Shown here: positions 1 to 8,896 of the stretch, piece by piece
How positions within the stretch are numbered: the stretch's first letter is position 1
Layout of the letters: each line of letters opens with the position of its first letter
Assembly (NCBI RefSeq): GCF_001418655.1
Contig: NZ_LIQZ01000044.1
Location: 22,867 to 86,866, forward strand
Direction of reading: 5' to 3'
Source: Streptomyces phaeochromogenes
GTDB taxonomy: Bacteria > Actinomycetota > Actinomycetes > Streptomycetales > Streptomycetaceae
DNA length: 64,000 bases
The notes under the pieces: generated by a model
Told to the model about the DNA's origin: nothing
What the model saw: the letters and a program-made list of their open reading frames with translations, nothing else
Databases searched by the model: none
Translations under genes and position numbers: made by a program

Positions 1-757
1 CCGTCGCCGCCGACAGGTCGGCCAGCGACATGCGCCCGTCCGTGCCCAGCAGCTCCAGCAGACGTGTGTCCAGGTCGTCCCACCGGCTCTCGGCCGCGGG
101 CGCGGGCAGAGCGGATGGTGGCACGGCCGCCTCGACCCGTGCGGTCTGGGCCTCGTCCAGGCTGCGCAGCCGCCAGCGGCTCCCCTCGGTGGGGACCCCC
201 GTCGACACGTGCGTACGCGTCGCCCGTACCCCCGGTGTCCGCTGGAACAGCTGCGTGGACAGGCGCCCCAACTCGTCCAGACTGCGGGCCTGCACGGCGG
301 TCACCAGATCCCGGCCGCCCGCCGTGAGCTTGATGTTCGCCACGGCCGGGTCCTGGGCGAAGGCCATCGCCACGTCCTCGGCGAGGCCCGGCTCGGTGTC
401 CACCTCCACCACGCCGGTCACCACGATCCGTGTGTTGGACAGCCGCGGATAGGCGGTCACCCAGGCCAGGCCCGCCTCCTCCAGCCGGTGCCAGCGCCGC
501 GCGGCCGTGACCGGGTTGACCCCCAGCACCTCGCCGACGAGCGTCCACGGGGCCCTCGGGTGGATCTGCAGGACGTGCACGACGCCCCGGTCCAGTTCGT
601 CGAGCTCCATGGAGGCCCCCGCCGTGGCCCTCGCCGAAGCATCCGCCGAGGCTTCCGGCGCGGCCGAATCCTGCACGCCCTTGGGCGGCGCATCTCTGCG
701 CACGCCGAGGGAATCCGGCGAGAAATCTGCACCGTCACTCCAGGTTTTTCTTTGCAT
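1..757 (-). CDS. Lrp/AsnC-family transcriptional regulator, cut off at the window start
   Basis: The reading frame runs leftward off the window with 252 codons visible. After about 50 low-complexity residues comes a winged-helix segment (MELDELDRG, then PWTLVGEVLGV), a ligand-binding alpha/beta domain around residues 100-190, and a second AsnC-type helix-turn-helix (DDLDTRLLELLG...ADLSAAT) at the visible end. This is the double-domain Lrp layout common in actinomycetes. The ATG at 757 has a well-placed AAGGGAG Shine-Dalgarno; an in-frame ATG at 610 is the alternative and would remove the non-conserved extension. It is divergent from the amidohydrolase and AbgT genes with a gap of about 50 bp, so it probably controls them. 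Confidence 0.8.
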   Translation of the reverse strand, partial: MQRKTWSDGADFSPDSLGVRRDAPPKGVQDSAAPEASADASARATAGASMELDELDRGVVHVLQIHPRAPWTLVGEVLGVNPVTAARRWHRLEEAGLAWVTAYPRLSNTRIVVTGVVEVDTEPGLAEDVAMAFAQDPAVANIKLTAGGRDLVTAVQARSLDELGRLSTQLFQRTPGVRATRTHVSTGVPTEGSRWRLRSLDEAQTARVEAAVPPSALPAPAAESRWDDLDTRLLELLGTDGRMSLADLSAAT

Positions 758-805
758 TCCACACTCCCTTCGCCTGCATCACCTACGGAGGAGTGACCCC
801 GCTCT

Positions 806-2116
806 ATGACCCCCGCCACGCCCCCGGAGACCACGCGGACCGCCCTGCGGATCCACAACGCCCGGCTCATCGACGGCACCGGCTCGTCCCCGGTGGACGA
901 CGCCGTCGTCACCATCGATGCCCAGGGCACCATCACCTACGCCGGACCGGCCGCGACCGAACCCCCGGCCGCCACCGACTCGTCGGTGCGTGTCGTGGAC
1001 GCCGGTGGACGCACCGTACTGCCCGGCTTCTTCGACTGCCACGTCCACCTCGCCTACGCGCAGGGCTCGCCGCCCAGCCGCCGCGCGGAGCTCGACCCGG
1101 TCCTGGTCACCCTGGACACGGCCGCGCGGCTGCGCCAGACCCTCGACGCCGGAATCACCACCGCCCGCGATCTGGGCGGTCTGTCGGCGGGCTACCGCAC
1201 GGCCGTCGAGACCGGACGGACGGTGGGCCCGCGCCTGCACACGGCCGTCCGCATCATCAGTCACACCGGCGGTCACGCCGACGTGCGCATGCCCGACGGC
1301 ACCGATCTGAGCGCCGGGATGTCCGAGATCGCCGACAGCACCGACGCGGCCAGGCTCGCGGTGCGCCGGGTCCTGCGCGACGGCGCCGACCTGGTGAAGG
1401 TCTGCGCCACGGGCGGCATGGGCAGCCCCTACGACGACCCCGACGACGAAGGCCTGCTGGAGGAGGAGATCCGCGCGGTCGTGGACGAGGCCGGGCGGCA
1501 CGGCGGCAAGCCGGTCGCGGCCCACGCCCAGGGCAACGCGGGCATCCTCACCGCGATCCGCGGCGGGGTCACCAGCATCGAGCACGGCTACGGTCTGGAC
1601 GACCGGGCGCTGGACATGGCGGGCGAACGCGGCGTCTTCGTCGTACCGACGCTGTCCACCGTGTACGCGGGCATCAACAAGGACACGATGCCGGACTACC
1701 ACTACCAGAAGAAGGTCCGCTGGTCCGGCACCACGAAGGAGAACATCGCGCGGGCCATCGAGTACGGTGCCCGCATCGCGCTGGGCACCGACGCGGCGGT
1801 CGGCCCGCACGGCGTGAACCTGATGGAACTCAGCTATCTGGTGGACCTCGGTATGGACCCCATGGCCGCCATCGTCGCCGGCACCCGCACCTCCGCCGAG
1901 CTCCTCGGCCTTGCCGACTGGCTCGGCACTCTCACCGCCGGCCACACCGCGGACCTGGTCCTCTGCGACGGCGATCCGCTCCAGGACATCGGCGTCCTCG
2001 GCGACCCGGCGAACATCGTGTGCGTCGTCCAGGACGGCGTCGTCCGCAAGGACCTCCTGAACCTCCCGGCCGCGGCCCCGGCCACCGACACCCTCACCAC
2101 CGGAAGGCGGCCCTGA
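806..2116 (+). CDS. Metal-dependent amidohydrolase (imidazolonepropionase/prolidase-like)
   Basis: A 436-residue amidohydrolase-superfamily enzyme. The first metal-binding HxH lies in DCHVHL (residues 77-82). A lysine in the ADLVKVCATGG segment is the likely carbamylated bridging residue, followed by the AHAQG and IEHGYGL histidine motifs and the catalytic aspartate in LGTDAAVG. There is no signal peptide, so it is cytoplasmic. GGAGGA upstream supports the ATG at 806. The stop overlaps the start of the AbgT transporter by one base, so the two are translationally coupled. The likely role is hydrolysis of an imported amide or peptide-like conjugate; the true substrate cannot be read from sequence. 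Confidence 0.85.
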   Translation: MTPATPPETTRTALRIHNARLIDGTGSSPVDDAVVTIDAQGTITYAGPAATEPPAATDSSVRVVDAGGRTVLPGFFDCHVHLAYAQGSPPSRRAELDPVLVTLDTAARLRQTLDAGITTARDLGGLSAGYRTAVETGRTVGPRLHTAVRIISHTGGHADVRMPDGTDLSAGMSEIADSTDAARLAVRRVLRDGADLVKVCATGGMGSPYDDPDDEGLLEEEIRAVVDEAGRHGGKPVAAHAQGNAGILTAIRGGVTSIEHGYGLDDRALDMAGERGVFVVPTLSTVYAGINKDTMPDYHYQKKVRWSGTTKENIARAIEYGARIALGTDAAVGPHGVNLMELSYLVDLGMDPMAAIVAGTRTSAELLGLADWLGTLTAGHTADLVLCDGDPLQDIGVLGDPANIVCVVQDGVVRKDLLNLPAAAPATDTLTTGRRP

Positions 2117-3687
2117 TGTCCTCACAGACCGACCTCCCCGCACCACCGACCAAATCCCCGGACACCGGGAGAGCCACCCCTCTCGACCGGGTGCTCTCGC
2201 TCATCGAGCGGGCCGGGAACGCCCTGCCCAACCCGGTCGTGCTGTTCTCCGTGCTGTTCCTGCTCCTCGCCGGCGCCTCCACCGCGCTCGACCTGGGCGG
2301 CGTGTCCGTCAAGGTCCCCGGCAGCGACGAGACCAAGCACATCACCGGCCTCCTCACCGGCGACGGCGTGAAATGGCTGGTCGAGAACCTCGTCGTCAAC
2401 TTCGCCACCTTCCCCCCGATCGGCGCCGTCCTGGTGCTGATCATGGTGGTGGGGCTCTGCGAGAAGACCGGCCTGCTGGAAACCCTGATGCGGGCGACCC
2501 TCGCCAGGGTGCCCCGCGCGGTGCTGCCGTACGCGGTGGCGCTCATCGCGAGCCAGGCGCACATGATGAGCGACGTCGCCTGCATCGTGCTGCCCCCGCT
2601 GGCCGCGCTGGTCTTCAAGAGCGCCGGACGCCACCCCGTCGCAGGCCTCATCGGCGGCTTCGCCTGTGTGACCGCCGGCTACGCGGCCGGGTTCACCGTC
2701 GGCTCCCTCGACGCCCTGTACGTCGGCATCACCCAGCAGGCCGCCGCGGTGCTGCCGGCCGGTGACGGCCTCGACATCCATCTGCTCATCAACTACTTCT
2801 TCACGGCCGCGAGCAGCCTCGTACTGGCCGCGGTGGGCGGATTCCTCATCAGCCGCGTCCTCGAACCCCGGCTCGGCGCCTACGAGCCCGCCGGCGAGGA
2901 GTCCGAGGACCGCGACCTCACGCTCACGCCGGTCCAGCGCCGGGCGCTGTTGCGCACCGCGCTGGTCGTCATCGTCTACCTGGCCGGCGTGCTCTCCCTG
3001 TGGCTGCCGGAAGGCGCGCCGCTGCGCGGCGAGGGCGGGGCCTTCGTGCCCTCGCCGCTGCTCTCCGGCATCGTCCCCGTCCTGTTCGGCGCCTTCCTGC
3101 TGGCCGGACTGACGTACGGCTTCAGCGTGAAGCAGCTGACCAAGGCCGAGGACGTGACCAACGCCGTCACCGAGTCGGTGAAGACCATGTCCGGCTACCT
3201 CGTGATGATGTTCGTCGCCGCCCAGGTCATCGCCCTCTTCACCTGGTCGAACGTCGGTGTGCTGCTGGCGGTGAAGGGCGCCGCGCTCTTCGACTCGATG
3301 GGCGTGACCGGCTTCTGGGCGATCCTGGTGTTCGTTCTGCTGGTCTCCTGTCTCAACCTGTTCATCCTCTCCGGCTCGGCCCTGTGGTCCCTGGTCGGCC
3401 CGGTCTTCGTCCCCGCGTTCATGCTGATGGGGATGAGCCCGGCGCTCACCCAGGCCGCCTTCCGGATCGGTGACTCGGCGACCGGCGTGATCACCCCGAT
3501 GAACCCCTACGTGTTCCTGATCCTGGCGATGCTCCGCCAGTACGAGCCCGACGCCAAGCTCGGCACGCTCATCTCCCGGCTCGCCATCTTCGTGGTGCCG
3601 TTCATGCTGGTGTGGCTGGCGATCCTGGGCGTCTTCTACGGCTTCGACCTGCCGCTCGGACCCGGCGCCGACATCGGTCTGAAGTGA
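2116..3687 (+). CDS. AbgT-family transporter
   Basis: A 523-residue polytopic membrane protein with about a dozen hydrophobic segments, matching the AbgT family (p-aminobenzoyl-glutamate importers and related antimetabolite exporters). Family-like features are the N-terminal PNPVVLFSVLFLLLA helix, the QAHMMSDVACIVLPPLAA segment and the GDSATGVITPMNPY segment near the C-terminus. Its ATG overlaps the TGA of the upstream amidohydrolase (TGATG). The pair may import and then cleave an aminoacyl-aromatic conjugate, but export is equally compatible with the family. A perfect 15-bp hairpin follows the stop. Confidence 0.88.
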   Translation: MSSQTDLPAPPTKSPDTGRATPLDRVLSLIERAGNALPNPVVLFSVLFLLLAGASTALDLGGVSVKVPGSDETKHITGLLTGDGVKWLVENLVVNFATFPPIGAVLVLIMVVGLCEKTGLLETLMRATLARVPRAVLPYAVALIASQAHMMSDVACIVLPPLAALVFKSAGRHPVAGLIGGFACVTAGYAAGFTVGSLDALYVGITQQAAAVLPAGDGLDIHLLINYFFTAASSLVLAAVGGFLISRVLEPRLGAYEPAGEESEDRDLTLTPVQRRALLRTALVVIVYLAGVLSLWLPEGAPLRGEGGAFVPSPLLSGIVPVLFGAFLLAGLTYGFSVKQLTKAEDVTNAVTESVKTMSGYLVMMFVAAQVIALFTWSNVGVLLAVKGAALFDSMGVTGFWAILVFVLLVSCLNLFILSGSALWSLVGPVFVPAFMLMGMSPALTQAAFRIGDSATGVITPMNPYVFLILAMLRQYEPDAKLGTLISRLAIFVVPFMLVWLAILGVFYGFDLPLGPGADIGLK

Positions 3688-3702
3688 CCCCCGAACACAA
3701 CA

Positions 3703-3738
3703 GGCCGACTCCACCGGTGAGATCCGGTGGAGTCGGCC
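3703..3738. terminator. Perfect 15-bp hairpin between convergent genes
   Basis: GGCCGACTCCACCGG, a six-base loop TGAGAT, then the exact reverse complement. It lies 15 bases after the AbgT stop and 90 bases from the convergent alpha/beta hydrolase stop. There is no U-tract on either side, as is usual in Streptomyces. It probably serves as a bidirectional terminator. Confidence 0.85.
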
Positions 3739-3827
3739 ATGTGCCGTCGGCTCGCGCGGCGCGGCGCAGAAGGACGATGACGGCACAGAAGGTTCTCGTA
3801 CGCCGTCCCGCCCCGCGCCGCCTTGCC

Positions 3828-4622
3828 TCAGCCGCGAGCCGTCCATTCCAGCACGACCTTCGCGAACTCCTCGGGCAACTGCTCGGGTACGGGGACATGG
3901 CCGCCGGAGAGAACCCGGGTCTCGCACCCGAGGGCCGCGGCGAACTTCGCCAGGCCGGGCAGCGAATAGTGGTCCCCCGGGGCGCAGACGGCGAGCGTAC
4001 GGGCCGTGATGTCCGGCAGCCGCCGGTCCATGCCGTACCGCCGGACCGCTTCGTGTCCCTCCTCCACCCGGTCGAGCACGGTCAGAGCGTCGACCATGAA
4101 CCGGTTCAGGGCGGCCTCCTGGCCTTCCTCGTAGAAGCCGCGGCGCCGGTTCCACAGCTCCAGCAGGTGTGAGCCGTCCGGCTTGGGGACGACGTGGTCG
4201 ACGGGCTTGCGCTCGGCCGCCGTACGACGCTTCTCGTCGTCGATGAAGGGCGTGGCCGAGAGCAGCACACTGGCGACCCGGTCCTGGTAGCGGGCCGCGA
4301 GCTCCACCGCGACGACTCCGCCCGTGTGGTGCCCGACCAGATGGAAGCGCTCCAGACCCAGGGCTTCGACGAGTGCTCCGGCGGCGTCGGCGAAAAGCTC
4401 GATGGAGTGCGGTCCCGCCGGTTTCGCGGAGGCGCCGAAGCCCAGGGTGTCCATGGCGATGGCCCGGTGCGCCGTGCCGACCAGGGGCAGCACATCGAGG
4501 TACTCGGTCCAGGAGCGCGGGGTCTGGTGGAGCAGCAGGACGGGCTCGCCGGTGCCGCACTCCACATAGTGCAACTGCCCGAAGGGGCTCGGTACGTAGC
4601 CTCGTCGCAGGGGGTCCGTCAT
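3828..4622 (-). CDS. Alpha/beta-fold hydrolase with GHHTG in place of the nucleophile elbow
   Basis: A 264-residue alpha/beta-hydrolase protein with an HQTPRS oxyanion-region loop near residues 32-37. The nucleophile elbow reads GHHTGG (residues 97-102), putting histidine 99 where catalytic serine normally sits. The C-terminal GGHVPVPEQ supplies the usual catalytic histidine. Its ATG overlaps the stop of the upstream LLM oxidoreductase (ATGA), so it is the last gene of the ring-cleavage operon that begins at 9919. The position suggests it acts on an ester, lactone or ring-fission intermediate, but the missing serine makes ordinary serine-hydrolase chemistry doubtful. Confidence 0.8.
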   Translation of the reverse strand: MTDPLRRGYVPSPFGQLHYVECGTGEPVLLLHQTPRSWTEYLDVLPLVGTAHRAIAMDTLGFGASAKPAGPHSIELFADAAGALVEALGLERFHLVGHHTGGVVAVELAARYQDRVASVLLSATPFIDDEKRRTAAERKPVDHVVPKPDGSHLLELWNRRRGFYEEGQEAALNRFMVDALTVLDRVEEGHEAVRRYGMDRRLPDITARTLAVCAPGDHYSLPGLAKFAAALGCETRVLSGGHVPVPEQLPEEFAKVVLEWTARG

Positions 4623-5809
4623 CTGGGGTGCGCCTTTCCGTGATTGGAGGGGGAGAGGGCCGGCAGTACGGACTCGCCGATGGCCTCGATGAGTTCGGTG
4701 GGCGGGTGGTAAGAGCCGACGTGCTGGAGCAGGACGCCGGTGACCCCGTCGGCGTGCAGGGCCTGGAGGCGTTCCGCGATCCGGGCCGGGGTGCCGAAGA
4801 GGCAGAACTCCTCGGCGAAGCGGAGCGCGTTCTCGTCGCTGATCCAGGCCGAGCAGATCTCGACGGCCCTGGGCCAGTCCTCGGCGTGCACCAGGTCCGG
4901 GTAGATCCCCTCGACGTGTGCCGGCACGTCGACGTCGATCCCCGCCAGGGCGAGGAACGACGCGCCGCCGTTCTGGGCGATCGACGCGCAGATCGGCTTG
5001 AGGAGTTGTGCCTCGGCTGCGATGTCGTCCGTGACCGCGCAGAACGCCGACACGGTCAGCGGTATCCCGTCGGCCGCGCGGCCCGCAGTCTCGGCGCCTT
5101 CCCGGACCCGGGCGGTGGCGGTCGCGAGAGTGGTCGGCGAGATGCCGCTGAGGAGGATCACACCGTCGGCGATCTCACCGGCGAGCCGCAGGTTCCTGGG
5201 TCCGCTCGCGGCGAGGTGGAGCGGTACGCCGGGCCCGGGGTCGCGCAGCCGCGAGCGGACCTTGCCCTCGAACTCCCACTCCTCGCCGTCCAGCAGGGCG
5301 CGCAGCAGGCCGAGGCCCTCGCGCATCTCCGCCGAGGTGGTCTGCCGAAGGCCGACTGGACCGACCGAGCTGTTGCCCACGCCGAGACCGAGCTTGAACC
5401 TGCCGGGCGCGAGTTCGGCCACGCTGCGGGCGGCCGACGCGACGACGGCCGGGTGCCTCGTCGCCAGGTTGGTGACCGCGGTGCCGAGGCCGATGCGCTC
5501 GGTGCCCAGGGCTGCGGCGGTCAGGGTGGTGAACACGTCGCGCCACAGCAGCTGGGAGTCGGGGAACCAGGCGTCGTCGAAGCGGAGGGATTCCGCGCGG
5601 CGGACTGTTTCGACCACGTGGTCGGCTCGGTCGCACGGGGGGATGCGGATGCCTATGCGCAGCGGGGGTCGGTTGGCGCTCGTTGCGTTCTGCGGTGGCG
5701 TCGGCTGCGCCGAGGGCTCCGCCGGAAGGGTTGTTCGATGACTGCGGGTCGGCTGTTGCTGGGCGCGCGGTTCCCCGCGCCCCTTACGGGGCGCACCTCC
5801 AGCGGTCAT
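4619..5809 (-). CDS. LLM-class F420/FMN-dependent oxidoreductase
   Basis: A 396-residue luciferase-like monooxygenase-family protein. The conserved fold starts at LRIGIRIPP (about residue 50) and includes [31 protein letters not shown] and [10 protein letters not shown], then ends with a typical [14 protein letters not shown] segment. The ATG at 5809 overlaps the aldolase stop (ATGA) and has AAGGGGG at good distance. The first 45 or so residues are not family-like and are partly encoded by an interspersed hairpin repeat (5769-5794). The cofactor (FMN or F420) cannot be decided. In this operon it may hydroxylate or reduce an aromatic intermediate. Confidence 0.85.
   Translation of the reverse strand: MTAGGAPRKGRGEPRAQQQPTRSHRTTLPAEPSAQPTPPQNATSANRPPLRIGIRIPPCDRADHVVETVRRAESLRFDDAWFPDSQLLWRDVFTTLTAAALGTERIGLGTAVTNLATRHPAVVASAARSVAELAPGRFKLGLGVGNSSVGPVGLRQTTSAEMREGLGLLRALLDGEEWEFEGKVRSRLRDPGPGVPLHLAASGPRNLRLAGEIADGVILLSGISPTTLATATARVREGAETAGRAADGIPLTVSAFCAVTDDIAAEAQLLKPICASIAQNGGASFLALAGIDVDVPAHVEGIYPDLVHAEDWPRAVEICSAWISDENALRFAEEFCLFGTPARIAERLQALHADGVTGVLLQHVGSYHPPTELIEAIGESVLPALSPSNHGKAHPR
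5769..5794. repeat. Interspersed Streptomyces-type hairpin repeat, copy 1, inside coding sequence
   Basis: GGTTCCCCGCGCCCCTTACG followed by GGGCGC, with stem GCGCCCC (5777-5783), loop TTAC, stem GGGCGC-type arm to 5794. It matches the element at 52310-52341 over the shared GTTCCCCGCGCCCCTT. Such elements normally lie between genes; here it falls within the 5' end of the LLM oxidoreductase frame. Confidence 0.75.
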
Positions 5810-6822
5810 TTCTGCAGCCCCCTTGCCGTCAGGTCCAGAGCCACGTCCGTGATCATGTCCTCCTGGCCGCCTACCATTCGGCGGCGGCCGACCTCCACGA
5901 GGATGGCTCGGGTGTCCAGGCCGTGGCGGGTGGCCGCGGTCTCGGCGTGGCGCAGGAAGCTGGAGTAGACGCCCGCGTAGCCGAGGCTGAGGGTCTCGCG
6001 GTCGACGCGTACCGGCCTGTCCTGGAGCGGGCGGACGAGATCGTCGGCCGCGTCCATGAGCGGGAAGAGGTCGCAGCCGTGCTCCCAGCCCATCAGGTCG
6101 GCCACCGCGACGAACGCCTCCAGGGGGCAGTTGCCGGCCCCGGCACCCTGTCCGGCGAGCGAGGCGTCGACGCGCGTGACGCCGTTCTCCACGGCCACCA
6201 CGCTGTTGGCGACGCCGAGGCCGAGGTTGTGGTGGGCGTGGATGCCCAGCTCGGTGTCGGGCGAGAGGACGTCGCGGTAGGCGCGGAAGCGGTCGCGGAC
6301 GCCGTCCATGGTGAGACGGCCGCCGGAGTCGGTGACGTACACGCAGTGCGCGCCGTACGACTCCATCAGCTTGGCCTGGCCGGCCAGTTCGGCCGGTTCG
6401 GCCATGTGGGACATCATCAGGAACCCGGCGACGTCCATGCCCAGCTCGCGCGCGGCGGCGATGTGCTGGGCGGAGATGTCGGCCTCGGTGCAGTGGGTGG
6501 CGACCCGAACCGAGCGGATGCCCAGGGAATGGGCCTGTTTGAGGTCGTGGACGGTGCCGATGCCGGGCAGCAGGAGGGTGGTCGGGATCGCCCGGTGTAC
6601 GGCGCCGACGACCGCCTCGATCCACTCCCAGTCGGTGTGCGCGCCCACTCCGTAGGTGATGCTGGAGCCCGCGAGTCCGTCGCCGTGGGAGACCTCGATG
6701 GCCGTGACTCCGGCCGCGTCGAGGGCTGCGGCGATGGTGCGGGCCTGGTCGACGGTGTAGCGGTGGCGGATGGCGTGCATGCCGTCCCGCAGGGTCACGT
6801 CCTGCACATACAGGGCGGTCAC
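5806..6822 (-). CDS. mhpE: 4-hydroxy-2-oxovalerate aldolase
   Basis: A 338-residue DmpG/HsaF/MhpE-type aldolase that cleaves 4-hydroxy-2-oxovalerate to pyruvate and acetaldehyde at the end of meta-cleavage pathways. The N-terminal [12 protein letters not shown] carries the catalytic Arg-Asp pair. IEVSHGDGL, the metal-binding HAHHNLGLG and [12 protein letters not shown] are all family-typical. The GTG at 6822 overlaps the acetaldehyde dehydrogenase stop (GTGA). The two enzymes normally form a complex that channels acetaldehyde, and the overlap fits co-production. The length is normal for the family. Confidence 0.95.
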   Translation of the reverse strand: MTALYVQDVTLRDGMHAIRHRYTVDQARTIAAALDAAGVTAIEVSHGDGLAGSSITYGVGAHTDWEWIEAVVGAVHRAIPTTLLLPGIGTVHDLKQAHSLGIRSVRVATHCTEADISAQHIAAARELGMDVAGFLMMSHMAEPAELAGQAKLMESYGAHCVYVTDSGGRLTMDGVRDRFRAYRDVLSPDTELGIHAHHNLGLGVANSVVAVENGVTRVDASLAGQGAGAGNCPLEAFVAVADLMGWEHGCDLFPLMDAADDLVRPLQDRPVRVDRETLSLGYAGVYSSFLRHAETAATRHGLDTRAILVEVGRRRMVGGQEDMITDVALDLTARGLQK

Positions 6823-7760
6823 TTGGTTGCCTCCGCACTCTGGTGGGCGGCCAGGCGTTCCGCGGTGCGCAGCGCGGCCGAGGTCATGATGTCGAGATTG
6901 CCCGCGTAGGCGGGCAGGTAGTGGGCGGCGCCCTCGACCTCCAGGAACACCGACACCTTCAGAGGTGTGGCGCCGGCGGGCACGAGCGTGCGCAGCGGGT
7001 CGTCGGTGCCGACCTGCTCGAACTGGACCTTCTGCTTCAGGCGATAGCCCGGCACGTATGCCTGTACGCGGCCGACCATCTCCTCGACCGACGCGGTCAC
7101 CGCCTGCTCGTCGCATGCGGAGACCAGGCAGTGCACGGTGTCCCGCATGATCAGCGGCGGTTCGGCCGGGTTGAGGACGATGATCGCCTTGCCGCGGGCC
7201 GCGCCGCCGACCTTCTCGATCGCGGAGGCGGTGGTCTCGGTGAACTCGTCGATGTTGGCTCGGGTGCCCGGACCGGCCGACCTGGCGGCTATGGAGGAGA
7301 CGATCTCCGCGTAGTGGACGGGGGTCACGGCCGAGACGGCGGCGACGATCGGGATCGTGGCCTGTCCGCCGCAGGTGACCATGTTGACGTTCGTGCTGTC
7401 GAGATGGGCGTCGGCGTTGACCGGCGGCACCACGTACGGGCCGAGCGCGGCCGGCGTGAGGTCGACGACCGTGCGGCCGAGACCCCGCAGCACCTGGTCG
7501 TGGCGGCGGTGGGCGCCCGCCGAGGTGGCGTCGAAGACGATACGGACGTCGGCGAACTCGTCGAGAGCGACCAGGCCGTCGACACCCTCGTGCGTGGTGG
7601 CGACCTTCAGCCGGCGGGCGCGGGCAAGGCCGTCCGACTCCGGGTCGATGCCCGCCATCGCCGCGATCTCCAACTCCTCGGACAACCGCAGCACCTTGAT
7701 CATGAGGTCGGTGCCGATGTTCCCGGAGCCGATGACGGCCACCTTCGTACGGGTGCTCAT
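6819..7760 (-). CDS. mhpF: Acetaldehyde dehydrogenase (acylating)
   Basis: A 313-residue DmpF/HsaG/MhpF-type enzyme that converts acetaldehyde, NAD+ and CoA to acetyl-CoA. The Rossmann motif [12 protein letters not shown] lies at residues 8-19. The catalytic cysteine is in [12 protein letters not shown], and the C-terminal ALRTAERLA region is family-like. It overlaps its neighbours on both sides (ATGA with the hydratase stop, GTGA with the aldolase start), completing the hydratase-dehydrogenase-aldolase set for 2-hydroxypenta-2,4-dienoate. Confidence 0.95.
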   Translation of the reverse strand: MSTRTKVAVIGSGNIGTDLMIKVLRLSEELEIAAMAGIDPESDGLARARRLKVATTHEGVDGLVALDEFADVRIVFDATSAGAHRRHDQVLRGLGRTVVDLTPAALGPYVVPPVNADAHLDSTNVNMVTCGGQATIPIVAAVSAVTPVHYAEIVSSIAARSAGPGTRANIDEFTETTASAIEKVGGAARGKAIIVLNPAEPPLIMRDTVHCLVSACDEQAVTASVEEMVGRVQAYVPGYRLKQKVQFEQVGTDDPLRTLVPAGATPLKVSVFLEVEGAAHYLPAYAGNLDIMTSAALRTAERLAAHQSAEATK

Positions 7761-8563
7761 GACCTGTCTCCCTCCGTCGTGAACTCCGCCGCGAACTCCA
7801 CTGTCACCCGGCCGAGTCGGCTGATGCGTGCCTCGAACCGGTCACCCGGGGCGGCGACCGCCATCGGACCGAGGGCTCCGGTGAGCACGACGTCCCCGGC
7901 CCGCAGCGGATCGCCCATGGCGGCCAGGGTGGAGGCGAGCCAGGCCGCCGCGTTGAGCGGGCTGCCCAGACAGTCGGCGCCGGTGCCTTCGGAGACCATC
8001 TCGCCGCCCCGGGTCATCGTCATCCGCACGCCCCGCAGATCAAGTCCGTTGAGCGGTACGGGAGTTCCCCCGAGGACGAACAGGCCGCTGGAGGCGTTGT
8101 CCGCGACCGTGTCCACGAGGCTGATGTCCCAGCCGGTGATCCGGCTGTCCACGATCTCCAGCGCGGGAAGTGCGAAGTCCGTCGCCCGCAGCACGTCGAC
8201 CACCGTGCAGTCCCGGTGTGGGAGATCGGCCTTGAGGACGAGGGCCACCTCCGCCTCGACCTTCGGCTGGATGAGCCGCCCGGCCGGGACCGAGTCATGC
8301 TCCGCCACGGCCATGTCGGCGAACAGCGTCCCGAAGTCCGGTTGATCCACGCCGAGTTGGGCCTGCACGGCGGGCGAGGTCAGGCCGATCTTGCGGCCGA
8401 CGATCCGGCGTCCGGCCGCCACACCGCGCTCGACGTTCACACGCTGCACGGCATAGGCGGCCTCCACGCCGGTGACGTACGTGCGTACCGGAGAGCAGGC
8501 CGTGTTCGTGCGTGCGGCCTCCCGCAGCTCGTCGGCCGCCTTGACCACCTCCGCGGCGCTCAT
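7757..8563 (-). CDS. mhpD: 2-hydroxypenta-2,4-dienoate (2-keto-4-pentenoate) hydratase
   Basis: A 268-residue fumarylacetoacetate-hydrolase-fold protein of the MhpD/HsaE/DmpE group. It shows [27 protein letters not shown], the metal-binding [11 protein letters not shown] and a C-terminal [11 protein letters not shown]. It hydrates the dienoate released by ring-fission-product hydrolases to 4-hydroxy-2-oxovalerate. The ATG at 8563 overlaps the ferredoxin stop, and its own stop overlaps the acetaldehyde dehydrogenase start. Confidence 0.93.
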   Translation of the reverse strand: MSAAEVVKAADELREAARTNTACSPVRTYVTGVEAAYAVQRVNVERGVAAGRRIVGRKIGLTSPAVQAQLGVDQPDFGTLFADMAVAEHDSVPAGRLIQPKVEAEVALVLKADLPHRDCTVVDVLRATDFALPALEIVDSRITGWDISLVDTVADNASSGLFVLGGTPVPLNGLDLRGVRMTMTRGGEMVSEGTGADCLGSPLNAAAWLASTLAAMGDPLRAGDVVLTGALGPMAVAAPGDRFEARISRLGRVTVEFAAEFTTEGDRS

Positions 8564-8895
8564 CGTGCGCCGCCCGCGGTGGAGGCGACGAACAGCGTGT
8601 CGACGCCCACGGGACCGAGGCCGGTCGCCCCGCCGGGCGTACCCAGCGGAGCCGCACGCCCCGGCAGCGGCTCCTCGAAGAAGCGGCGGTTGTCGGCGCG
8701 GAAATCGGGGTCGGCGAGGCGGTCGACCGCGATGGCCTGTTCCGGGCAGGCCGTCTCGCAGGCGCCGCAGTCGATGCACTCCACCGGGTTGATGTAGAGC
8801 TTGCGCTCGCCCTCGTAGATGCAGTCGACCGGGCACTCCTCCATGCAGGACCGGTCCATGATGTCGACACAGGCCGACCCGATGACGTACGCCAT
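8560..8895 (-). CDS. Seven-iron type ferredoxin
   Basis: A 111-residue ferredoxin of the FdxA kind. Cysteines at 9, 17, 21 and 25 and a second set at 40, 43, 46 and 50 ([12 protein letters not shown]) would hold a [3Fe-4S] and a [4Fe-4S] cluster. After residue 60 it has the actinobacterial [16 protein letters not shown] tail. It sits one base after the ferredoxin-reductase gene, and the two probably deliver electrons to the Rieske oxygenase encoded at 16080-17285, whose own operon lacks a reductase. Confidence 0.92.
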   Translation of the reverse strand: MAYVIGSACVDIMDRSCMEECPVDCIYEGERKLYINPVECIDCGACETACPEQAIAVDRLADPDFRADNRRFFEEPLPGRAAPLGTPGGATGLGPVGVDTLFVASTAGGAR

Positions 8896-8896
8896 G

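Noticed and set aside
793..3687. A 964-codon frame starting GTG at 793
   Set aside because: Its first 441 codons are the shadow of the amidohydrolase gene; the real protein starts at 2116 with the AbgT transporter.
2122..4560. A long minus-strand frame opposite the AbgT gene
   Set aside because: It is rich in Gly, Arg, Glu, Asp and His, as expected for the antisense of a GC-rich membrane-protein gene, and has no domain or ribosome-binding site.
4619..6838. A 739-codon open frame covering the aldolase and the LLM oxidoreductase
   Set aside because: Only the last 396 codons look like a protein family. The upstream part is an out-of-frame reading of the aldolase gene, rich in Arg, Pro and His.
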